Positions 1-5,352 of a DNA stretch of 7,403 nt are shown one piece after another; position 1 is the stretch's first letter, and every line of letters begins with the position of its first letter. The stretch lies in assembly GCA_947464215.1 (NCBI GenBank), contig CANHVX010000042.1:1-7403 (forward strand), read 5' to 3'. The notes below the pieces were generated by a model. The model did no database searches. It had not been told where the DNA came from and was given only the letters and a program-made list of their open reading frames with translations. Made by a program: the position numbers and the translations under genes. Source of the stretch: Pseudomonadaceae bacterium (GTDB taxonomy: Bacteria; Pseudomonadota; Alphaproteobacteria; UBA2136; UBA6156).

Positions 1-373
1 CCAGCAGTGCGGGCAGCCGGTGGGTGGTTTGCGGGCCAAAGACGATTTTCACCGCTGGGGCCTGCTGCATGACCTTGGCGCCCAGCGCCTGCCCCGTGCA
101 GCCGCCCACCGCAATGATGGCGTTGGGGGAGGCTTTGCGGATACGGCCGATATCGGAGAACACCTTATCATCGGCCTTTTCGCGGATGTGGCAGGTGTTG
201 AGCACCACCAATTCGGCCTCGGCCGGGTCTTCCACCAGGCCAAAGCCCTGCGGTTGCAACAGCTCGGCGATGCGCAGGCCATCATACACATTCATCTGGC
301 AGCCATAGCTCTTCAGATACAGGCCGCGGGCGGCTTTGGTTGCGGCGATGGCATCGGTGATACGGACGGGCAT
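1..373 (-). CDS. miaB: MiaB, tRNA-2-methylthio-N6-dimethylallyladenosine synthase (N-terminal part, cut by window edge)
   Basis: MiaB is a radical-SAM enzyme that adds a methylthio group to i6A at position 37 of tRNAs reading UNN codons. Only the first 124 residues are present, covering most of the N-terminal methylthiotransferase (UPF0004) domain. Its three cluster-binding cysteines are visible: C25 in YGCQMN, C61 in NTCHIRE and C92 in GGCTGQ. A GPQTTHRLPALL segment follows, matching the family's GPQ..HRLP stretch. The radical-SAM CxxxCxxC motif and TRAM domain lie outside the window. The ATG at 373 is the first start after an in-frame TAA 9 bases upstream, so the start is firm. The gene follows rimI after 31 bases and is probably co-transcribed with it. 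Two positions differ from the usual family text: G32 stands where DS is common after NVY, and GCTGQ replaces the common GC.AQ. The closest alternative, RimO or MtaB, is disfavoured by the NTCHIRE and GCQMN text. Confidence 0.95.
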   Translation of the reverse strand, partial: MPVRITDAIAATKAARGLYLKSYGCQMNVYDGLRIAELLQPQGFGLVEDPAEAELVVLNTCHIREKADDKVFSDIGRIRKASPNAIIAVGGCTGQALGAKVMQQAPAVKIVFGPQTTHRLPALL

Positions 374-374
374 G

Positions 375-399
375 GCGCGGGTTTAGCAATATCCCGCGC
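375..399 (-). repeat. Perfect 7-bp inverted repeat just upstream of the miaB start
   Basis: The arms GCGCGGG and CCCGCGC are separated by 11 A/T-rich bases (382-392), and the downstream arm ends one base before the miaB ATG. A smaller AATTC/GAATT hairpin (402-406 with 411-415) straddles the rimI stop codon beside it. No U-run follows, so this does not look like an intrinsic terminator. In the mRNA the stem would cover the place where a ribosome binding site should be. The repeat is directly seen; any regulatory role is inference. Confidence 0.5.
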
Positions 400-404
400 A
401 GAAT

Positions 405-812
405 TCAAGCGAATTGAAGGCTGTAGACGCAGGCGTCGGTGCCATCGGCGTAATACCCCCGGCGCGTGGCCTGCGCGGTGAGGCCTACCCTTTGGTAGAG
501 ATTACGGGCGGCGGTGTTATCGGCCCGCACCTCGAGCGTGAGGCCCAGGGCCCCAGCCGCCTTGGCCTCGGCCAGCAGCGCCTGCATAAGCACCGCCCCC
601 AACCCCTGCCGGCGTGCCGCGGGAGGGGTGTAGATGCTGAGAATATCGGCCACTTCAGCCCCCCGCACCCGCGCCACCACGTGCGCCGGGCCCGCCCGCC
701 ACAGCCCATAGCCCACCGCCAACAGCCGCGCCAGTTCGGCAGCTGACAGCACGGGGTCGGCCCAATCCTCGGGCGCGTGGAGCCCCGGCCAGCGCGTGAC
801 CTGGGGTGCCAC
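405..812 (-). CDS. rimI: RimI-like GNAT N-acetyltransferase
   Basis: This is a 135-residue GNAT protein of the RimI type. RimI transfers acetyl from acetyl-CoA to the N-terminus of a ribosomal protein (S18 in E. coli). The acetyl-CoA loop R-x-x-G-x-G is at residues 67-72 (RRQGLG). The segment LEVRADNTAARNLYQRVGL (93-111) is the RimI signature. By spacing to the Salmonella enzyme, E94 and Y106 match the general base and general acid. RRGYYADGTDA (117-127) matches the usual RRNYY..GREDA end. The start is GTG, sharing its first G with the rppH stop in TAGTG. No good Shine-Dalgarno is visible, so translational coupling is likely. The protein is slightly shorter than the usual 145-150 residues. 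Many Alphaproteobacteria place tsaB before rimI; here rppH does. The fold is certain; the substrate is inferred from family and from the miaB neighbour. Confidence 0.87.
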   Translation of the reverse strand: MAPQVTRWPGLHAPEDWADPVLSAAELARLLAVGYGLWRAGPAHVVARVRGAEVADILSIYTPPAARRQGLGAVLMQALLAEAKAAGALGLTLEVRADNTAARNLYQRVGLTAQATRRGYYADGTDACVYSLQFA

Positions 813-1468
813 TAGAGCCGCAGCCCGCGTTTGACTTCCTTATACACCACTTTGCGAAAGTCTATCACGTGGTTGATAAGCCAGCCCATATCGACCCAGG
901 CCAGCTGCTCGAATTCCTTATCGGTGGCGCGTTTGAGGTCGGGGAGGCCGGGCTCGAGATATTCGAACATAAACCATTTTTGCGTTTGCCCGACGAACTT
1001 GCGCCCGACTGTCCATTCCGGCGGCAGAACGTAGGTTGTCCAATCGTGCAGCTCGCGCAGCAAACGCACATCCTGCGGCATGATGCCCGTTTCCTCGCGT
1101 AGTTCGCGGTAGGCGGCCGTGGCGGGTTTCTCGCGGCCTTCTATCCCCCCTTGCGGCAACTGCCACGCCTTGGACCCACTGGCGTGCGACCTTAACCCCG
1201 CCAACACAAGGCCTTGGCTGTTGCGCACCACCAACCCCACATTACGCCGCAACCGCCCCACCGGCTGCAGAGCAGGAGATTCGAGCGGCGCGACCGTGGC
1301 AACACGGGGTGCTGAAACGGCGCCCTTGGCCGCTTCTGCCCCACCTGGAGCAAGCCGTGGGGTTCCCCCACCACCTGCCGCGCCTTCGACCGGGTGCGAA
1401 GGCGGATTGCCGTGCCCCGGGTGACGGGGCTTCCGTGGCCGCCGCTTACGGGGCCTAAAGCTATTCAT
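812..1468 (-). CDS. rppH: RppH, RNA pyrophosphohydrolase (Nudix hydrolase) with long N-terminal extension
   Basis: RppH removes pyrophosphate from the 5' triphosphate end of mRNA and so opens it to RNase E decay. The core begins near residue 73 (RRNVGLVVRNSQG). A complete Nudix box Gx5Ex7REUxEExGU spans residues 107-129: G107, E113, R121, E122, E125, E126 and G128. WQLPQGGIE before it and GQTQKWF (160-166) after it are hallmarks of the RppH/diadenosine polyphosphate hydrolase subgroup. The first 70 residues are an extension not found in the E. coli enzyme: a basic Arg/Lys/Pro run (residues 5-15), then Gly/Ala/Pro-rich sequence. I chose the ATG at 1468 because TAAGG lies seven bases upstream. 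A GTG at residue 70 (1261) would give a standard-length 149-residue protein but lacks a ribosome binding site. The gene follows the deacetylase gene by 58 bases, an order common in Alphaproteobacteria, and overlaps rimI by one base. Confidence 0.94.
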   Translation of the reverse strand: MNSFRPRKRRPRKPRHPGHGNPPSHPVEGAAGGGGTPRLAPGGAEAAKGAVSAPRVATVAPLESPALQPVGRLRRNVGLVVRNSQGLVLAGLRSHASGSKAWQLPQGGIEGREKPATAAYRELREETGIMPQDVRLLRELHDWTTYVLPPEWTVGRKFVGQTQKWFMFEYLEPGLPDLKRATDKEFEQLAWVDMGWLINHVIDFRKVVYKEVKRGLRL

Positions 1469-1484
1469 GCCGTTACCTTACGGC
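1469..1484 (-). promoter_or_regulatory. rppH ribosome binding site in a hairpin loop
   Basis: On the minus strand the 16 bases GCCGTAAGGTAACGGC form a five-pair stem (GCCGT with ACGGC) with a six-base loop AAGGTA, and the ATG of rppH follows directly. The Shine-Dalgarno AAGG (1479-1476) lies within the loop with a seven-base spacer. It supports the upstream ATG over the internal GTG. Whether the stem modulates translation is inference. Confidence 0.55.
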
Positions 1485-1505
1485 GATTTATGCGCCCCCG
1501 CAATG

Positions 1506-1511
1506 ATTATA
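1506..1511 (-). promoter_or_regulatory. Candidate -10 box (TATAAT) before rppH
   Basis: A perfect TATAAT on the minus strand lies in the gap between the deacetylase stop (1527) and the rppH start (1468). It would give a leader of about 30 bases. No good -35 hexamer sits at 16-18 bases: the 17-base position reads CCCGTT, and a TTGCCC lies at 20 bases, which is too far. It may be a weak internal promoter for rppH-rimI-miaB, or a chance match in an A/T-richer gap. Confidence 0.3.
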
Positions 1512-1526
1512 CGACAATCTGGACAC

Positions 1527-2639
1527 TTAACGGGCAACGGACAGCGCCGCCGAAGGGCTGACCAATACCACGCCGGCGGCAGCCACCGCCGGAAGCTCGG
1601 TTTCCAGCACGGCGAGCGTTTCGGGCAGCGGGTGGCCTATCACCACCACGGGCGTGGTGTTGCCCGCACGCGCGCGCTTTTGCGCCAACACCACCGCGCG
1701 ATACATTTCGGCCCGGATGGCGGCGGGCGTGGGCACGTGGTCGAGGAAGACATCGCGCGTGGCCCAGGGGAGGTTCAGGCCCTGCACCGCCTGGCGCGTG
1801 GCGGTGGGAGCGGCGGTTTTGCTATCGATAAAATACAGCCCCTCGTGCGCGAGGCGCGCCAGCGCCACCTGCATGCCCGCCGGCCACTGGGTAAAGCGGC
1901 TGCCCATGTGGTTGTTCACCCCTTCGGCTACGCCGCGCAAGGGGGCCAGATTGTGCTCGACATTGGCGACGATGGTGGCCGAATCCATGCCCACCTTCAG
2001 CCCGTGGGGGCCCATGTCGGGCTCGGCTGCCGCGCCGTGCGCCTGCGGCTCCATCGGCAGGTGCAGCAAGACCGGGTGGCCCTTGGCCTTGGCCTGCTGT
2101 GCTTGCGTGGCCGTGCCCTCGCCCGCTACCAAAAAGGACAGCGCCACCGGCGATGGCAAGTTGGCGATAGCCCGTGCGCTGAGGCTGGGCACCATGCCCA
2201 TATCATCGAGGATAATGACGATGCGGCCAGGCCCCTGCGGAAAGGGCTGCACCGCCCCCTCTTGAGTGGCCGCGGGACGCTGCTCGGCCGCCGGGGGGAC
2301 TTCGGTGGCTGAGGCGGTGACAGAGACAGTGGCTGTGGCGTAGGCGGTGGGCGACGCAGGGAGCGAGGTGGGCGTGGGGAGCGTGGGGAGCGTGGGGAGC
2401 GTGGGGAGCGTGGGGAGCGCGGGGGGGGCTTCGCGTGGCACGTGTGCGGGTTCGGGTGCGGCAACCTGAGCCGCCCCCCGATGGCCAGCCGGGGGCTGAT
2501 ACACCCCAAGCCACACGGCCGCGCCCAAGGCCGCCGCCGCCGCCACAACCACCACCACCAGCGCGCCCAACAGCCACACCGGCCACATCAACGCCAGCCG
2601 CGTTTCGGTTATCCAGGTGGGTTTACGACGACGCGGCAT
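1527..2639 (-). CDS. YibQ-like divergent polysaccharide deacetylase, membrane-anchored
   Basis: This 370-residue protein belongs to the divergent polysaccharide deacetylase family (Polysacc_deac_2, formerly DUF610; E. coli YibQ). The family is predicted to be periplasmic; no reaction can be assigned firmly. An N-terminal basic MPRRRK precedes one hydrophobic segment (about 17-46), so the catalytic part should face the periplasm on a membrane anchor. A Pro/Thr/Ala-rich linker (about 48-136) follows and includes five LPT units (75-89). The domain (138-370) shows the family motifs IVIILDDMG (D145, D146), LLHLPMEP (H193), GVNNHMGS (N242, N243, H244), FIDSKT (D272, S273), ATRDVFLD (293-300) and IGHP (H336). 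Start: ATG at 2639, with only a weak purine stretch upstream. It sits 63 bases after ctpA and 58 before rppH, the usual alphaproteobacterial order, suggesting an envelope role alongside CtpA. The domain is intact; the linker is the variable part. Confidence 0.92.
   Translation of the reverse strand: MPRRRKPTWITETRLALMWPVWLLGALVVVVVAAAAALGAAVWLGVYQPPAGHRGAAQVAAPEPAHVPREAPPALPTLPTLPTLPTLPTPTSLPASPTAYATATVSVTASATEVPPAAEQRPAATQEGAVQPFPQGPGRIVIILDDMGMVPSLSARAIANLPSPVALSFLVAGEGTATQAQQAKAKGHPVLLHLPMEPQAHGAAAEPDMGPHGLKVGMDSATIVANVEHNLAPLRGVAEGVNNHMGSRFTQWPAGMQVALARLAHEGLYFIDSKTAAPTATRQAVQGLNLPWATRDVFLDHVPTPAAIRAEMYRAVVLAQKRARAGNTTPVVVIGHPLPETLAVLETELPAVAAAGVVLVSPSAALSVAR
2374..2418 (-). repeat. Five perfect tandem copies of a 9-base unit
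   Basis: GTGGGGAGC on the plus strand is repeated five times without a mismatch (2374-2382, 2383-2391, 2392-2400, 2401-2409, 2410-2418). Read as coding strand this is CTCCCCACG, Leu-Pro-Thr, so gain or loss of a unit keeps the frame. It lies in the linker of the YibQ-like protein between the membrane segment and the enzymatic domain. Diverged flanking sequence (GGGAGCGAGGTGGGC before it, GCGGGG after it) looks like worn copies. Confidence 0.95.
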
Positions 2640-2674
2640 AGCGGCATTCTTTACTTTGATTCATACGCCCTGCC

Positions 2675-2713
2675 CGCGCCCCGTGAGGGACGACGCACCC
2701 CGTTAGGGGCGCG
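2675..2713 (-). repeat. 8-bp inverted repeat around the ctpA stop codon
   Basis: CGCGCCCC (2675-2682) and GGGGCGCG (2706-2713) are perfect arms, separated by 23 bases that contain the ctpA TAA. A competing smaller hairpin, CCCC-GTTA-GGGG (2698-2709), uses part of the same sequence. No U-run follows, so an intrinsic terminator is unlikely. It could be an mRNA stability or processing element between ctpA and the deacetylase gene; this is inference. Confidence 0.4.
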
Positions 2714-4118
2714 CCTGCTGCTTGGCGTTGGCGGCTGTCATCAGCGTTTTGAGCACCACGACCGCGCGGTCGAGCTGGGCATCGGGCTTGCCATCCATCC
2801 CCGCCAGCGTTTGGCTGGGCGTTTTGGCTTTTGCGGGCAAATACACCTCGGACGGCACATCGGTGCGCAGCGGGCGCGTTTCGCTAGCCAAGGTGGCCGA
2901 CCCCGCGCTGAGGTGCCCCACCAGACCGGCTTCGGACGGCATATCTTCGTCGTCGAGCGCGAAGCGTTCCTGCTCTTTCGTTTTCAGCGGCTTCACCAAA
3001 ATATCGGGGATGATGCCGTGCGCCTGAATGCTGCTGCCGCTGGGGGTATAATACAGCGCCGTGGTAAGCCGCATGCCCGCATTGCCCGGCAAATTGAAGA
3101 TGGTTTGCACGCTGCCCTTACCGAAGCTTTTGGTGCCCAGCACCAAGCCGCGCTTGTTATCTTGCAGGGCGCCCGCCACGATCTCGGCCGCGCTAGCGCT
3201 GCCGCCATTGACCAGCACCACCAAGGGGCGGCCCTTCAGAATATCGCCGGCGCCTGCGGTGTAGCGGGAATCTTGCCCTGGAATACGGCCACGTGTGCTG
3301 ACGATTTCGCCCTCTTCGAGGAAATCATCGGCCACGGCAATGGCTTGGGTGAGCAGGCCACCGGGGTTGTTGCGAAGATCGAGCACCAGGCCCTTCAAGG
3401 GCCCCTTGTTCGCTTTCTCGAGCTCGGCCATGTGGTTGACCAGCGTGTTCTCGGTGAAATCGTTGAAGCTGGTGATGCGCAGGTAGCCAACCCCGGACTC
3501 GACCAGGCGGCTCTTGACCGGCTTCACCTGAATTTTGGCGCGCGTGATGACCACCGGGAAGGTGCGCTTCTCGTCTTCGCGCAGGATCACCAACTTCACG
3601 GGTGTGCCGGGCTTGCCGCGCATGAGATCGACCGCGTCCTTCAGCGACATGCCCTGCACATCGCGCGTGCCGATGCGGATGATAAGATCGCCGCTCATCA
3701 GGCCCGCCTTATCGGCCGGTGTATCTTCGATAGGGGACACCACCTTGACTAGGCCGCCTTCCATCGTGACCTCTATCCCCAGCCCGCCAAACTCGCCCTG
3801 AGTGGACTGTTGCAGCTCGGTGAAATCTTCTTCGTCCATATAGGAGCTGTGGGGATCGAGGCTGGTGAGCATGCCATTGATGGCGTTTTCGATCACTTTG
3901 GTTTCTGTCACCTGCTCGACGTAGCTGGTGCGGATTTTTTCCAGCACGTGGGCAAAGACATCGAGCTTTTCATACACCGCCGGGTCTACGTTGCGGCCCT
4001 GCGCCGCAACCGGCCCCGCCACCGCTGCCAACACGCCCACCGCGACCCCGCAGGCCAGCGCACGGCCACCCAACGCCCGTTGAACATACACCCGAAACCC
4101 GAAAGATTGATTTTGCAT
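2703..4118 (-). CDS. ctpA: CtpA, periplasmic carboxy-terminal processing protease (S41)
   Basis: CtpA-type S41 proteases cut envelope proteins near their C-termini, often controlling murein hydrolases. The 471 residues show a signal peptide (hydrophobic 20-38, cleavage probably after VAA at 37-39). The N-terminal helices include the alphaproteobacterial text LTSLDPHSSYM (84-94). A PDZ domain spans about 105-190 with binding loop GGLGIEV (111-117), and the S41 core follows. The catalytic pair is S309 (in NGGSASAAEI) and K334 (in SFGKGSVQ), 25 residues apart as in the D1 processing protease, with Q338 also present. I chose the ATG at 4118 because the signal peptide follows it at once; an in-frame TTG at 4181 would add 21 unrelated residues before it. 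In many Alphaproteobacteria an envC-like M23 gene precedes ctpA. Here lpxK does, 116 bases upstream. Nothing looks broken. Confidence 0.96.
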   Translation of the reverse strand: MQNQSFGFRVYVQRALGGRALACGVAVGVLAAVAGPVAAQGRNVDPAVYEKLDVFAHVLEKIRTSYVEQVTETKVIENAINGMLTSLDPHSSYMDEEDFTELQQSTQGEFGGLGIEVTMEGGLVKVVSPIEDTPADKAGLMSGDLIIRIGTRDVQGMSLKDAVDLMRGKPGTPVKLVILREDEKRTFPVVITRAKIQVKPVKSRLVESGVGYLRITSFNDFTENTLVNHMAELEKANKGPLKGLVLDLRNNPGGLLTQAIAVADDFLEEGEIVSTRGRIPGQDSRYTAGAGDILKGRPLVVLVNGGSASAAEIVAGALQDNKRGLVLGTKSFGKGSVQTIFNLPGNAGMRLTTALYYTPSGSSIQAHGIIPDILVKPLKTKEQERFALDDEDMPSEAGLVGHLSAGSATLASETRPLRTDVPSEVYLPAKAKTPSQTLAGMDGKPDAQLDRAVVVLKTLMTAANAKQQARP

Positions 4119-4234
4119 GGCACCGCGACTTATTGTGAATTGATGTTGATGAACACTACTTGCTTTTAACCCATTCCACAACTGCCGACACCGCCCTTCT
4201 GCTTACCGCCGCCTGTTTGGCACGCAGGATTGCG
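4119..4234 (-). promoter_or_regulatory. Intergenic region lpxK-ctpA, possible ctpA promoter
   Basis: This 116-base gap is the longest in the window and its half nearest ctpA is A/T-richer than the surroundings. Reading toward ctpA, TTGTGG (4181-4176) and TAGTGT (4158-4153) stand 17 bases apart, but each matches only three of six consensus positions. No terminator with a U-run follows lpxK; only a weak CCTG/CAGG pairing is present. A promoter separating the lipid A block from ctpA is plausible from spacing and composition; the exact boxes are not supported. Confidence 0.25.
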
Positions 4235-5248
4235 CTAGGGAGCCAGACCATCGGCCACTTTTGCGGCCAGCGCCGCCAGCACGTTCTGCCACTCGGCATC
4301 GGGGGTTATTTCCTGACGCACCACCTGGGCCACGCCGGGCGGCAGCTTCACCGCATCCTTGGCGGTAGTAACCAATGTTAAGCCGTGCATCTGCGCCTGC
4401 CGCCGCAGATAGGCGACACTGCGCGGCGGGTAGGCGTAGTGGTCGGCGTAGCGCACCGTGGCCGACACCTGCAACCCGGCCTGGCGCAGGGCGGCAAAAA
4501 ATTTATCGGGGTTGCCCAACCCGCAAAATGCCAGCAGAGACTTGCCCGCCAGCGCCTTGACATCGGCCGCCACCAGCTGCGTGTGCGGGCGGTAAGTGAG
4601 CAGCCCGTAATAGGGCGGCGCCTCGGTGGTGGGGGTGGGTTTGGCGTTCAGCAGCACGGCAAAATCGGCCCGGGTGCGCGCGCCAAGGCTCTCGCGTAGC
4701 GGGCCTGCGGGCAGCACCAGCCCGTTGCCAAACGGCCAGGGGCGCGCGCCATCGAGCACCAAAATATCGACCGTGCGCGCGACATCGCGCCGTTGAAAGG
4801 CATCATCGAGCACAATAAAGGTGGCCCCGGCCTGCTCGGCCCGGCGCACCACCGCCGGGCGGTTGGCACCCACCCACACCGCCACCCGCTGCCCGGCACA
4901 GGCGGTGGCGAGCATCCGCGCTTCATCGCCCACCAGGGCCGCCGGGTGCTCGGGCCGCACCTGCAAGGGCTGCGCGCCCATCTGCCCCCCGTAGCCGCGC
5001 ATCACCACCGCGACCTGCTCGCCACGTGCGGCAAAATGGGTGGCCAAGGCCTCGACAAGGGGGGTTTTGCCGCTGCCCCCCACCGACAGATTGCCCACCG
5101 ACACCACCGGCACCGCCGCATAATAGGCCCGCGCCGCCCGCATGCGCCCCACCACGCCCGCAACCCACCCATACACCACCGCCAGTGGCGCCAACACCAA
5201 CGCCGGCACGCTCAGCCGTGGGCGCCACCAAAAGGACGGTTGCTGCAT
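4235..5248 (-). CDS. lpxK: LpxK, tetraacyldisaccharide 4'-kinase
   Basis: LpxK phosphorylates the 4' position of the tetraacyl disaccharide to make lipid IVA at the cytoplasmic face of the inner membrane. The 337-residue length is normal. The N-terminus FWWRPR followed by a hydrophobic segment (about 13-34) is the usual membrane-associating start. The P-loop is SVGNLSVGGSGKT (50-62; K61, T62). Further family motifs are HPAALVGDEARMLA (101-114), VLDDAFQ (146-152), FGNGLVLPAGPLRESL (173-188), YADHYAYP (267-274) and TTAKDAVKL (294-302). The start at ATG 5248 is backed by a very strong purine tract. The gene lies 104 bases downstream of waaA, whose enzyme acts on LpxK's product. The DDAFQRR text differs from the DDGLQNP form I associate with Alphaproteobacteria. 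Confidence 0.96.
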   Translation of the reverse strand: MQQPSFWWRPRLSVPALVLAPLAVVYGWVAGVVGRMRAARAYYAAVPVVSVGNLSVGGSGKTPLVEALATHFAARGEQVAVVMRGYGGQMGAQPLQVRPEHPAALVGDEARMLATACAGQRVAVWVGANRPAVVRRAEQAGATFIVLDDAFQRRDVARTVDILVLDGARPWPFGNGLVLPAGPLRESLGARTRADFAVLLNAKPTPTTEAPPYYGLLTYRPHTQLVAADVKALAGKSLLAFCGLGNPDKFFAALRQAGLQVSATVRYADHYAYPPRSVAYLRRQAQMHGLTLVTTAKDAVKLPPGVAQVVRQEITPDAEWQNVLAALAAKVADGLAP

Positions 5249-5250
5249 GG

Positions 5251-5264
5251 CCTTCCCCCTTCCC
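5251..5264 (-). promoter_or_regulatory. Strong purine-rich ribosome binding site of lpxK
   Basis: The minus strand reads GGGAAGGGGGAAGG, ending two bases before the lpxK ATG. The GGGAAGG/GGGG part lies at the usual 5-9 base spacing. It is by far the strongest Shine-Dalgarno in the window; ctpA, rimI and miaB have weak or no visible ones. It fixes the start of lpxK at 5248. Confidence 0.65.
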
Positions 5265-5290
5265 GGAGTGTTGTTGGTTTTGTTGCCCCC

Positions 5291-5316
5291 ATTCGGCCAG
5301 AAAGTCGGCCGCGAAT
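5291..5316 (-). repeat. Imperfect inverted repeat in the waaA-lpxK gap
   Basis: ATTCGGCC (5291-5298) pairs with GGCCGCGAAT (5307-5316) apart from a two-base bulge, leaving an eight-base loop. The stem has eight pairs. The sequence after it on the minus strand is G-rich, with no U-run, so it is not a standard terminator. It lies about 43 bases before the lpxK start and could act in the leader of lpxK or as a processing site; this is inference. Confidence 0.4.
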
Positions 5317-5352
5317 CAAGCCCCCAAATCTATGCCGCGTGTTGGCGGACCT

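Noticed and set aside
1467..2312. Plus-strand open frame of 281 codons starting opposite the rppH start codon
   Set aside because: Antisense to the YibQ-like gene, low-complexity His/Gly/Arg-rich translation, and its start codon merely overlaps the complement of the rppH ATG.
2126..2548. Minus-strand frames with repeated Ser-Pro-Arg or His-Ala-Pro
   Set aside because: They are the other two frames of the same 9-base repeat inside the deacetylase gene, which has conserved motifs in its own frame.
2530..2575. CCG and CAC trinucleotide runs as a separate repeat element
   Set aside because: They encode the Val/Ala-rich membrane segment of the YibQ-like protein (GTG and GCG codons) and need no other explanation.
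2442..3752. Plus-strand open frame of 436 codons opposite ctpA and the deacetylase gene
   Set aside because: Antisense to two genes with intact catalytic motifs; His/Arg/Gly-rich translation without family resemblance; no ribosome binding site noted.
4119..4181. Longer ctpA start at the TTG at 4181
   Set aside because: The 21 added residues would precede an otherwise normal signal peptide, and TTG is a rare start; the ATG at 4118 fits better.
4205..4234. Terminator after lpxK
   Set aside because: Only a 4-pair CCTG/CAGG pairing with a 9-base loop and no U-run was found.
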